A stretch of DNA of 64,000 nucleotides. Origin: Hyphomonadaceae bacterium TMED5. Its GTDB lineage: Bacteria > Pseudomonadota > Alphaproteobacteria > Caulobacterales > Hyphomonadaceae. The stretch covers positions 1 through 64,000 of the forward strand of contig NHBK01000018.1 of the NCBI GenBank assembly GCA_002173095.1, written 5' to 3'. A model generated the notes under the pieces. That model worked only from the letters and a program-made list of their open reading frames with translations. It had not been told where the DNA came from and searched no databases. Positions 43,410 to 51,339 of the stretch are shown one piece after another; positions within the stretch are counted from its first letter, which is position 1, and every line of letters starts with the position of its first letter. Made by a program: the position numbers and the translations under genes.

Positions 43410-45032
43410 TCAGAAATAGTTCAGCGCCTGATAGGTCAGCTCTGAAAAATGAGCTTGTGATGATCCGGAGGCGTAAATTCCCGGACGAAGGCTTAAAAAG
43501 CCATAGGCGACATTGTGATGGTAGCCGGACACTTCCATCTGAACATCCATTTTTGTCCAGGACTGTCCATCAAGGCTGTAATAGAAAGTCAGAACATGTT
43601 CGTCATTTTTCATGCGAATGTGCAAACGTTCGGTGCCGGGTGGAATTTCTCCATTTCGCCGGCGTGGCATGCCATAGCGGTGGAATAGAAGCCCCTCATC
43701 GTCGAATGCCAGTCCGGCATATAAACGATCATTATAGAAGGCCAGAAGCCCTGCTTCCGTTCCGGCTTCACGTTCAATCGTGACCTCCACCTGATAGGCC
43801 AGATCGCCTGCGATAAAGCTTAGCGGTGATGCATCAGACGGGCTGGTCCCTTTGCCCTGCATTGTCAGTCGATTATCGCCAAGGAAGAGGCGGTCATATT
43901 CATTCGCGAATGGCTGAAAGAAAGCCCACTGCGTGCTGAGTGTGTCGCCGGAGAAGTTATCTGAGAGCGGTGCGCCGTGCGTCAGATGCTGTGAAGCCTC
44001 GGGGATAGGAAAGGCATGGGAGAGGTCGCCGCCATCGGATTCCCACCAGCCGTCATCTGTCCAGCGAATTGGCTCCAACAATGCCTGCCGTCCCAGCGTC
44101 CAGTATCCGTTTTCATAGCCGTGCGAGATGAGCCACCAACTGCCATCCGGCCCTTCAACGGGTGTGGCATGGCCTCGCGACCACCATCGCTCGTCTCTTG
44201 AGAGCGTGCGGACCTGAGGGTTGTTTGGCGCATGCTCCCATGGACCGTGAACGGAGCGAGAGCGTGCGGAAATCACCATATGGCTTGTGGGAGGCCCCGC
44301 CGTACCGCCAACTGCGGTTAGCATGTAATACCAGTCGCCAAGACGAAGCATTTTCGGCCCCTCCGGGCAGAAGCATTCGACGTCCCAGCTATCGGGATAG
44401 CGCCATGGATCGTAAATGTGAGTGACTTCACCATCCGTGGCGAGGCCGTCATCGGTCAGGCGAACCATGTCTCCGTTCGAGAGGAAGAGATATCGTTTGC
44501 CGTCTTCGCCGACGATATGGCCGGGGTCGATATGGTCATGCAGGAACAGATCAACCGGTTCGCTCCATGGTCCTTCAATAGAGTCGGCATGGATCACGTA
44601 ATTGGATTTGTAGTCCCCGGTGCGGGCGGGGATATACATGTAAAAACGGCCCTCATGTTTGATGAGGTCAGGTGCCCAGACTGAACCGATATAGGTGTGC
44701 AGGGCAGGGGCGATTGGCTCCCAGTTTACCAGATCATACGACCGGTAAATCATCAGGCCCGGATACGCCTCAAATGTGGAGAAGGTGACATAGTAAATAT
44801 CACCATCTTTCACGATGGCAGGGTCTGGGTGATCGCCCGAGAAGATCGGGTTGAGGAAGGTCCCATCGCCTCGGTCAGCAATGCGAGTGCCTTCAAAACC
44901 GCGTCCCCATCGACGGGGTTCATGGCTGGTTCGAGTTGTTGTGCCATTTGTCGCGCAGCTCGTCAGAGCTGGCAGAACCAGGCCGGATGCGGCGAGTGAT
45001 TTGAAGAGCTGTCGGCGTGTCGGTGATGGCAT
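43410..45032 (-). CDS. Lipid-anchored GH43-family glycoside hydrolase
   Basis: A 540-residue exported glycosidase. Twin-Arg-like TRRQLFKSL and lipobox LTSC (Cys26) start it. The five-bladed GH43 propeller shows FSGDHPDPAIVKDGDIYYVT (general-base Asp) near 68, SVWAPDLIKHEGRFYMY near 118, and VECFCPEGPKMLRLGDWYYML near 220 (general-acid Glu). From about 350 a C-terminal beta-sandwich (SGDTLSTQWAFFQPFANEY and on) resembles the beta-xylosidase C-terminal module. GH43 enzymes remove arabinose or xylose; arabinan side chains of pectin are the obvious target here. It is 101 nt downstream of the TonB receptor gene, behind a terminator. Confidence 0.9.
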   Translation of the reverse strand: MPSPTRRQLFKSLAASGLVLPALTSCATNGTTTRTSHEPRRWGRGFEGTRIADRGDGTFLNPIFSGDHPDPAIVKDGDIYYVTFSTFEAYPGLMIYRSYDLVNWEPIAPALHTYIGSVWAPDLIKHEGRFYMYIPARTGDYKSNYVIHADSIEGPWSEPVDLFLHDHIDPGHIVGEDGKRYLFLSNGDMVRLTDDGLATDGEVTHIYDPWRYPDSWDVECFCPEGPKMLRLGDWYYMLTAVGGTAGPPTSHMVISARSRSVHGPWEHAPNNPQVRTLSRDERWWSRGHATPVEGPDGSWWLISHGYENGYWTLGRQALLEPIRWTDDGWWESDGGDLSHAFPIPEASQHLTHGAPLSDNFSGDTLSTQWAFFQPFANEYDRLFLGDNRLTMQGKGTSPSDASPLSFIAGDLAYQVEVTIEREAGTEAGLLAFYNDRLYAGLAFDDEGLLFHRYGMPRRRNGEIPPGTERLHIRMKNDEHVLTFYYSLDGQSWTKMDVQMEVSGYHHNVAYGFLSLRPGIYASGSSQAHFSELTYQALNYF

Positions 45033-45043
45033 TTTTGTCCCCT

Positions 45044-45080
45044 GAAAAGAAAAAAAACGGCGAGGGTAAGCCTCGCCGGT
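45044..45080 (-). terminator. Hairpin with T-run between TonB receptor and GH43 genes
   Basis: On the minus strand CGGCGAGG, loop CTTAC, CCTCGCCG and eight T form a strong terminator after the receptor gene. The GH43 start lies only 12 nt further, so GH43 expression would need read-through or a promoter inside this stretch. Confidence 0.88.
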
Positions 45081-45133
45081 TCAGTTGGATCATGCAGAAC
45101 GTGAATGCAGTTCTACGGGAGAAAACATGTTTC

Positions 45134-47914
45134 TTAGTACTTGTAGCGAGCGCCGAAGAGGAACTCAGTACCAGTGTGGTGGTAGACGTTGATCAGGTCA
45201 GCCGCATCGAAGATCTGCTGCTCGAACTCGTCGGTCAGGTTGATAGCTTCGAAGGTGAAGTCGATCTGATCGCTGTAAGACCATGAAGATGCGAAATCGA
45301 GGTTGAAGCTGGAGTCATATCCACGCTCGTCACGACCGGCAGAGTTCGCCTCACGCGTTACGTAAGCATCGCGATACGCAGCTGAGAGACGAGCGGAGAA
45401 TGTGTCGTTCTCATAGTAGAGCGTTGCGTTGTAAGCGTTCGGAGAGAAGCCGAGGATTTCGTCAGATTCAACGTAGGTGTAGTTACCCTGGAAGCCGAAG
45501 TCAGACCAGAAGCCTGGCAGGAAGGTGAACGGCTGCTGATAAGCAAGCTCGAAGCCCTGCAGGGTAGCTGCATCGCCATTCTGAACCTGGTTGATTTCCA
45601 GATATGGGTCACCACCAGCGATGATGAGCTGACCGAGCGGCGTTGCGTCACCACCAGCGTTCGCAAGTGTCAGGCCAGACTGGCTGAAGCGAACATAAGT
45701 CGGCTGTGAACGCGTGAAGAAGCTGTCGACATCTTTGTAGAAGACGCTGAGTGCGATCAGGGCTTCTTCATCGAAATACCACTCGAAAGAGGCGTCGAAA
45801 TTCGTTGCACGGTATGGCTCAAGACCCGGGTTACCTGTGTTGTACACCCATGTGTCTTCGCCGTTGAAGGTTTCACCGTCAGCAGAGAACGTGCCGAGTG
45901 AGCCACCTGGTGTCAGGTTGCCGAGAGACGGACGAGACATTACTTTAGCCACGCTGAAGCGCAGAATGATGTCGTCATTAGGCTCAAGAGCAAGGTTCAG
46001 GCTTGGCAGGAAGTCTTCATAGCTACGTTCAATCGTAGCTTCCGTGCCGCTGATCAGGCCAGTTGCTGCTGTTGTGGTTTCAACATAGCGCGCGCCGATG
46101 TCACCACGAAGGAACATGCCAGCGATTTCAGTTTCGAAGTCAGCCTGAACCCAACCGCCCAGATCTTCTTCTTCAACCGCACGCGTGTTGTTGGACTGAA
46201 CCGCTGCTGCGATGTCGTAAACGCCGATCAGGGACGCTACACGGCCAACGTTTGGAACGATCCAGGACGTGTCATTGCTGCCAGGCATGCCAAGGCCGCT
46301 ACCGAGACCGGTGAGCATGTTGACCATGTCGCTTGTGATTGGCAGGCCGTTCGCGCCTGTTGCACAATTGTTGTTTGGCAGTTCGCAGACGCGTGAGCTG
46401 TAAGTGCTCTCACGACGTGCTTCTGTCGTGTCGAACTCAAATGTTTTGAGGCTCACACCACCAGACAGGACGATAGAGTCGCTGAAATCGTACTCTAGAG
46501 AGCCAGCAAATGTCTCGAAGCTGTTGTCTACAGAGTTCGGACGATCGCGGAACTCAGTGAACAGGAATTGAGACGGATCGGTTACGTCCAGAGAACCGAA
46601 GTCAATTGTCGGTGTCGTAGAGCTCTGGCTGAAGTCGTAGGAATAGCCGGAAACGTCGCCAACTGCGTCGAAGAACAGTGTTGTCTGAACTGGGTTGTCG
46701 TATTTGGATTCAACCATACCCGCGAGGAAGTTACCACGCAGACGATCAGTGAAGTCGTGGTCGACATTCAGCGTGAGCTGAGTGAAGTCCGTTGTCATCT
46801 CATCATAGCGAGCTTCTGAACGGATCGGGTGCGTGCCGTTTGAGTTTTCGCTGATGGTGAATGTGCCGGATTCAATTGTGTTGTTGTCCGGGTTAACCGT
46901 GTAGCTGTCGACGTCGATCACGCCAGTCTGGCTACGGAAGAACACTTCGAGATAGTTCTCAGTACGGTTCGCTTCGAAAGACGAATAGAGACCGTCCAGA
47001 GACACAGTTGTGTTGTTGGTCGGACGGAACTGAAGGCTACCTGTCAGGCCGAGACGCTGTTGTTCGTTGGTCAGGCGGCCATAGCGTGGAATACGCGGGT
47101 GATAGAGGCCCGAAGAGCCGTCGATCGCAGTTCCGTCACCACCAGAAACTGAACGGAATGTAGAATCCTGCCAGCGAACGGTAGAGAAGCCTTCTTCCAG
47201 GATGGTGCGATCGGTGAACGCAGCGGAGAAAAGCGCACCGAATGTCTGATCGTCATTAGACCAGGACATGAGGCCTGCGAGACGCGGGCTCAGCTGCTCA
47301 GACAGATCGTTATAGCCGAATACGGTAGAACCAGCAGCCGTGAAGCCCGGATCGTAATCGAATGGACGTGCTGTCATCAGGTCAACCGTCGCGCCGAGAG
47401 AACCTTCTTCAATCGAAGCAGAGGTCGTTTTCGTTACGCGGATCTCGTTGAAGAGGTCAGATGCGAATGTGTTGAAGTCGAAACCACGGCCGCGGTTTGT
47501 GCCGCCGGAAGAGTCGGAGCCACCAGTTGTGGACAGCGCTTCCATGCCGTTGATGCGAACGCGTGTGAAGTCTGCGCCGAGACCACGAACTGTAATCTGA
47601 CGACCTTCACCAGCAACACGGCTGATAGATACGCCAGGAACGCGCTGAATGGACTCAGCGAGGTTCAGGTCAGGGAATGCAGCAATGTCTTCTGCAACGA
47701 TGGCGTCGACGACACCAGAAGCTTCACGCTTAACGTCGAGCGCTTCTGCGAGAGAGCCACGGAAACCGGTTACCTCAACGATGCCAAGACGTGCTTCGCT
47801 ATCTTCGGTAACTGTCTCAGTTTCAGCTTCCTGAGCAACAGCCAGTGATGCTGCTGCAGACATTGCGACGACGGATACGCCCGCAATAAAATGGCGGTAC
47901 CATTTAGAGTTCAT
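45134..47914 (-). CDS. TonB-dependent receptor, carbohydrate-type, for pectic oligosaccharides
   Basis: A 926-residue outer-membrane receptor. Signal peptide to about residue 28 (SLAVAQE). The N-terminus has IVEVTGFRGSLAEALDVKRE and VVDAIVAEDIAAFPDLNLAE then SIQRVPGVSISR, the signature of the oligosaccharide receptors of Caulobacterales, Sphingomonadales and Xanthomonadales; the plug continues RVRINGMEALSTTGG. The barrel ends DLINVYHHTGTEFLFGARYKY. The perfect palindrome copy 4 lies 26 nt before the start, so it belongs to the regulon, and GH43 follows it. Import of oligogalacturonides is the best inference. Confidence 0.92.
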   Translation of the reverse strand: MNSKWYRHFIAGVSVVAMSAAASLAVAQEAETETVTEDSEARLGIVEVTGFRGSLAEALDVKREASGVVDAIVAEDIAAFPDLNLAESIQRVPGVSISRVAGEGRQITVRGLGADFTRVRINGMEALSTTGGSDSSGGTNRGRGFDFNTFASDLFNEIRVTKTTSASIEEGSLGATVDLMTARPFDYDPGFTAAGSTVFGYNDLSEQLSPRLAGLMSWSNDDQTFGALFSAAFTDRTILEEGFSTVRWQDSTFRSVSGGDGTAIDGSSGLYHPRIPRYGRLTNEQQRLGLTGSLQFRPTNNTTVSLDGLYSSFEANRTENYLEVFFRSQTGVIDVDSYTVNPDNNTIESGTFTISENSNGTHPIRSEARYDEMTTDFTQLTLNVDHDFTDRLRGNFLAGMVESKYDNPVQTTLFFDAVGDVSGYSYDFSQSSTTPTIDFGSLDVTDPSQFLFTEFRDRPNSVDNSFETFAGSLEYDFSDSIVLSGGVSLKTFEFDTTEARRESTYSSRVCELPNNNCATGANGLPITSDMVNMLTGLGSGLGMPGSNDTSWIVPNVGRVASLIGVYDIAAAVQSNNTRAVEEEDLGGWVQADFETEIAGMFLRGDIGARYVETTTAATGLISGTEATIERSYEDFLPSLNLALEPNDDIILRFSVAKVMSRPSLGNLTPGGSLGTFSADGETFNGEDTWVYNTGNPGLEPYRATNFDASFEWYFDEEALIALSVFYKDVDSFFTRSQPTYVRFSQSGLTLANAGGDATPLGQLIIAGGDPYLEINQVQNGDAATLQGFELAYQQPFTFLPGFWSDFGFQGNYTYVESDEILGFSPNAYNATLYYENDTFSARLSAAYRDAYVTREANSAGRDERGYDSSFNLDFASSWSYSDQIDFTFEAINLTDEFEQQIFDAADLINVYHHTGTEFLFGARYKY

Positions 47915-47939
47915 AATTTTCCTCCCATTGGGTTCCCGG

Positions 47940-47955
47940 ATGACACCGGTGTCAT
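47940..47955. promoter_or_regulatory. LacI-type operator copy 4, perfect palindrome (TonB receptor)
   Basis: ATGACACCGGTGTCAT is a perfect 16-bp palindrome 26 nt before the receptor start. It shows the symmetric form of the half-site GGTGTCAT found in the other three copies. Confidence 0.8.
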
Positions 47956-48770
47956 TGCTCGATACTATGAGCTATTCGGATTTTCAATTCAAGTATGAAA
48001 AAAATATTAGATTTATACGACATCGGAATAGTGCGCTGTTTTATAATGCGAAAGCGGCATTTCCGTAGCGTCAACAAGTGAAAAATCAGATAGAAGTATA
48101 CAGTGGAAAGTTCAGGAGTGTTGAAAAAAGAACACACCTTGATCCGCCAAAAGCGAGACAATTACAGACTCAGATGGTTCTGTTTTTCTGATTTTTCGGA
48201 AACCTGCTGGTGCCGCCGGAGAGTTTTTCATTGAACTCCCCGGAAGAGGTCGAAGCACTCTTCCAGGTTCTCCAGGATTTCGAAGATCAGCTTAGGCCAC
48301 ACCGCAATGTGCTGGAAGGAGTTGGGCCTATGAACCAGCCCTCTGCTGTTACAGATTCCAGAGGGTCGTGCTGACACCGCAGCGTAAGCACTAGTCACCT
48401 TCCCGACGCGTCTGTCCGATGATGGATTGGCATGAAAATTAAATAATTACAAAATATTATGGGGCTACGTGTGCGCTTCGTGTGCAGTAAGAAATCGCCT
48501 TGCCGCCATTGGCACAATGAAATGGGGCAAGTGTGGTCCGTTCTGACTCAATTCTTCATAGACATTGTAAGCGTTTGCCTCATCCGGGAAACGGACGTCT
48601 TGATATTGGCGGCGATTCGTACGCCATATTGAGAGAGAGACCAGTGAGGGTGTTTTCGTAGCTGCTTGAAACTCCCAGTTTCACTATTCGATCGGCGAAG
48701 GCGGGGTGTCACCTGATTGCTGCGAGAATCTGAATGACACCCCAATTACCAGAATGAAGCTGTCGTCCCA
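47956..48770. other. 815-bp region without a clear gene; left flank of the island
   Basis: No frame has convincing coding character on either strand except the short one at 48210-48374. The first part is AT-rich (promoter side of the TonB receptor); the remainder is mixed. It holds a perfect hairpin GGAAGAG/CTCTTCC at 48242-48264 and a sequence resembling the tRNA-Thr 3' end at 48208. This looks like the junction between the pectin locus and the island. Confidence 0.5.
48210..48374 (+). CDS. Short unrecognised frame (54 codons), possibly a gene remnant
   Basis: From a GTG the frame encodes a helical, acidic stretch (SPEEVEALFQVLQDFEDQLR) with gene-like composition, ending at 48374. There is no ribosome-binding site and no family recognised. 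It overlaps the tRNA-like sequence at the presumed left island edge. It may be debris of a longer gene or chance. Confidence 0.2.
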   Translation: MPPESFSLNSPEEVEALFQVLQDFEDQLRPHRNVLEGVGPMNQPSAVTDSRGSC

Positions 48771-49331
48771 TCAGTCCATCCTGGTAATCTTTGTGCCTTC
48801 GATGCTGAGGCCGGCCATCAGGCCCTGTTGATCAAAGATGAAGGCGTAGGCGTCGTCGGAGAATGTCGTTGTCGAGAAATTCTTGGCCGCACCTTCGTCC
48901 ATGACCACAACAGTCGGGCCAACGCCGATTTCCCATCCATCGGACTGTTCGAGATAATTGAGCGCCTCCTGGTTCATCAGGAAGACCGCATAACCATAGG
49001 ATTGCGCCCCGGTCTGCAGGCCCCAGGAGCCGGTGAAGGATTTGTACCGCCCGAGCGAGGCCCCATTGCGGCGGAGTTCACCTTCGCCATAAGCGCCGCC
49101 GAGACCGAGCCCGGCCTTGACTATGTTCGGGAAGACCAGAACGGCGACCGCCTCCCTTGAAATTGCCGCCGCTGCGGGGTTCGCGGCCGAAAGGTCCTGT
49201 AGCGCCCGGGTACTGTCGCCGGTGAGTTCGCTGCGGCTCTCTGCTGAAGAGCCATAGCTGCTGCAGCCAGCCGTGGTCCCTAAGAATGTAAGGGCAATGC
49301 CCATGATGAATGTCTGAAACGTACGAGCCAT
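48771..49331 (-). CDS. SYLF-domain (Ysc84-like) lipoprotein
   Basis: A 186-residue lipoprotein: lipobox TAGC (Cys near 23), then a SYLF/DUF500 domain. The family pattern is seen in AVAVLVFPNIVKAGLGLGGAYGEGELRR near 63, GSWGLQTGAQSYGYAVFLMNQEALNYLEQSDGWEIG near 103 and the C-terminal DDAYAFIFDQQGLMAGLSIEGTKITRMD. Eukaryotic SYLF domains bind phosphoinositides; bacterial ones are envelope proteins often linked to stress. The start at 49331 has GAGGA upstream. First island gene from the left; no operon partner. Confidence 0.85.
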   Translation of the reverse strand: MARTFQTFIMGIALTFLGTTAGCSSYGSSAESRSELTGDSTRALQDLSAANPAAAAISREAVAVLVFPNIVKAGLGLGGAYGEGELRRNGASLGRYKSFTGSWGLQTGAQSYGYAVFLMNQEALNYLEQSDGWEIGVGPTVVVMDEGAAKNFSTTTFSDDAYAFIFDQQGLMAGLSIEGTKITRMD

Positions 49332-49618
49332 GGCCGTCTTGTCCTCAACTGAGTTGGATGATGGACGCCTGATACGCCCGGCCATCGGTTTCAGTACTGA
49401 TTGAGGTTAGCCAGCTGCGATTTCATCAGATTATTTCCATGAGGCTAACTTGCGTCAGCTCCAACCCCTCGCAGAGGTGAAAAAAACGGCACTGTTCCTC
49501 GACACCAGGGGGACAGCATGTCCGGAACCGTGGTGGCCTCCTTCTTCTATCTCTCTCGAGGCCTTGTAATCTCCCTGATTGCGTCACGGTTCCGGATTTT
49601 TCCAGAAAGGAAAAACGC

Positions 49619-49816
49619 ATGAAAAACGACAAAGAGAAGACGTCCAACGTCTCTGAGAAAATGAAATCGGTCAAAGCTGCCTGGGACAAGGCCCCGGACG
49701 GTTCCAAGAAGGACAATGCCCTGAAGCATTATCAGGCCGCCGAGACCGCTCACAAGGCGAACAAGGACGCCGAAGCCAATCGGGAGCTTGATGCTGCCTC
49801 CAACTCTCTGAAGTAA
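49619..49816 (+). CDS. Small hydrophilic helical protein
   Basis: A 65-residue, highly charged protein without signal or Cys: KEKTSNVSEKMKSVKAAWDK, then APDGSKKDNALKHYQAAETA and HKANKDAEANRELDAASNSL. It resembles short alphaproteobacterial hypotheticals with the AWDKAPDG...LKHYQAAE...NRELDAA pattern, of unknown function and often near stress genes. AAGGA before the ATG. Probably cytosolic and helical. Confidence 0.6.
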   Translation: MKNDKEKTSNVSEKMKSVKAAWDKAPDGSKKDNALKHYQAAETAHKANKDAEANRELDAASNSLK

Positions 49817-49944
49817 AAGCATCAAGCGTTCGGTTCGTGACGATCGACGCCAGTATGGCCGCTCCGTAGAAATGGGGCGGCCGTATTGCCCTTCGCCCCG
49901 GCAAAGCATTTCGCATCTTCGGCCTGTTTTGGGGATTAATCATT

Positions 49945-50112
49945 ATGACGTTAGGCTTGTTTTCAATTTCAATTTTACTCGTGTTCCTGTTCGGATCATT
50001 CGTCCGGCAATATGGCTGTATTGGTTACGGTCTCGGCCGGGCCGGCATTGGGATAACCGCAGCGTCAACTCTGCTTCTCGCGCTGCTCATCTTCGCCATT
50101 TGTCTCAAGTGA
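49945..50112 (+). CDS. Small two-helix membrane protein
   Basis: A 55-residue protein: first membrane helix LGLFSISILLVFLFGSFV, a glycine-rich turn (YGCIGYGLGRAGIG), second helix ITAASTLLLALLIFAICLK. Gene-like codon use and clear hydrophobic pattern support it, though the ribosome site is weak (GGGGAT some 12 nt upstream). Family not recognised. Confidence 0.5.
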   Translation: MTLGLFSISILLVFLFGSFVRQYGCIGYGLGRAGIGITAASTLLLALLIFAICLK

Positions 50113-50197
50113 CTGCGCAAACCCAAGATCCTAAAGCCGATAGGCAAAGACGCTCAGAAGGCCGGGGGCGGTGTATCAGACGAAGCAAGCAACCGCG

Positions 50198-50932
50198 TTA
50201 CCGTATCAAAGGCGTTTGATGGTCCAGATAGACCGGATCGAATTCGGCGAAGTCGACCAGTCGCTCATAGTCACCGATGGCCACATGACCATCGCGGAAC
50301 ATAACCCTGAAATTCTCCCGCAGATATCGAAGGACGCGATTGACGTGCACTGCGCTGAGCCCCAGCGCGTCTGCAAGATGGTATTGCGTGAGGGGACACT
50401 TGTAAGCCGCCTTTTCTCCTTCTCCGACCAGAGCACAACGCGCGCCGAGTTCCAGAAGGAAGTGGGCGGTGCGTTCCGATGCGCTGCGTCGACCAAGATC
50501 AATCAGATGTTCCACAACCATCGCCTCATCACGAGAGGCCGCCCAGAGGACCGCCGTTGCGAGGCGCGGGAATTCGGAGAAAACCTCAAGCAGGTCCTCA
50601 GCCGAAACTTCTGAAACCTCGATATCGGTTACTGGCTCTATGCCGTGATCGGATGTCTGCAGCAGCACGCTGCGCAGCCCCAGAAAATCACCCGGAATCT
50701 GGAAATCCACGATCTGGCGTGCGCCATTTGCGAGGATCTTGTAGGAACATACCCAGCCGCGAGCCAGAATATAGGCGACACGGTCCGACTGCCCCTGATG
50801 AACGAGATCGCCACCCGCAGAAATTGTGAGGCGCTTGCGGTGAAACCGCTTCATTACGTCGAGCTCATCCTGGGATAGCGCGACGAACGCTGCCAGCTTA
50901 AGCTCGAAGGCTGTTTCAGACGGGTTGCTCAC
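50198..50932 (-). CDS. Crp/Fnr-family transcriptional regulator
   Basis: A 244-residue regulator: cyclic-nucleotide-binding-like beta-roll (GDLVHQGQSDRVAYILARGWVCSYKILANGARQIVDFQIPGDFLG, residues about 40-87), dimer helix, and an HTH_Crp domain (CPLTQYHLADALGLSAVHVNRVLRYLRE near 183-210). It lacks the N-terminal Cys cluster of Fnr, so it is not an obvious oxygen sensor. The FixK/Fnr-like box at 50982 lies upstream, between it and the divergent genes leading to nhaA, suggesting local control of both. Confidence 0.88.
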   Translation of the reverse strand: MSNPSETAFELKLAAFVALSQDELDVMKRFHRKRLTISAGGDLVHQGQSDRVAYILARGWVCSYKILANGARQIVDFQIPGDFLGLRSVLLQTSDHGIEPVTDIEVSEVSAEDLLEVFSEFPRLATAVLWAASRDEAMVVEHLIDLGRRSASERTAHFLLELGARCALVGEGEKAAYKCPLTQYHLADALGLSAVHVNRVLRYLRENFRVMFRDGHVAIGDYERLVDFAEFDPVYLDHQTPLIR

Positions 50933-50981
50933 TTCGTGCTCCAGGCTCCGCTTTAAACTATCGACAAAGTCTCAGCGGGCA

Positions 50982-50995
50982 CTGATTTGAATCAG
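50982..50995. promoter_or_regulatory. FNR/FixK-like box between the regulator and the divergent nhaA unit
   Basis: CTGATTTGAATCAG is a perfect 14-bp inverted repeat containing TGAT-N4-ATCA, the core of Crp/Fnr-type boxes. It is 50 nt before the regulator start and 27 nt before the 51022 gene. Confidence 0.55.
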
Positions 50996-51021
50996 CCCAA
51001 ACTATCTGAAAATCGAACAAA

Positions 51022-51321
51022 ATGGGAAAAATCGTGGGGCAGGTAGAATGGCCGCATGACGATTTGCTCGCGAAGGATATGCAGGTGAGCCCAAAACCAG
51101 ATTATTCAGGACAGGCAGCGCTCTCCATTATTGAATCGCTCCTGCTCGCGATGAACGACGGCAAACTTCTGCCGGAGGGCGAGATCATCGGCATACTGAA
51201 TGATGCAGCCAAATCTCACGAGAATGCGATTGGCCATGATTCAGAGGCAGAGATGCATGCCGAAGTTGCAGCTTTGATCAACCGCATCATTTCCGGCGGA
51301 AATTCGGTTCGCCGACCGTAG
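51022..51321 (+). CDS. Hypothetical protein upstream of nhaA
   Basis: A 99-residue acidic protein with helices ALSIIESLLLAMNDGKLLPEGEIIGILNDAAKSHENA and EAEMHAEVAALINRIISGG. No family recognised. Alphaproteobacterial proteins of this helix pattern occur as orphans. The ATG at 51022 lacks a ribosome site; an ATG at 51079 (MQVSPKPD) is an alternative. The next gene, nhaA, begins 18 nt downstream, so they probably share a transcript behind the FNR-like box. Confidence 0.55.
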   Translation: MGKIVGQVEWPHDDLLAKDMQVSPKPDYSGQAALSIIESLLLAMNDGKLLPEGEIIGILNDAAKSHENAIGHDSEAEMHAEVAALINRIISGGNSVRRP

Positions 51322-51339
51322 CTTGCGGGCGACGAGGTC

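Noticed and set aside
48208-48264. A tRNA-like gene on the minus strand (CCA-like end plus a 7-bp stem GGAAGAG/CTCTTCC)
   Set aside because: No canonical T-arm, anticodon arm or D-arm could be drawn; only the short 3' similarity to tRNA-Thr remains, kept as a possible attachment site.
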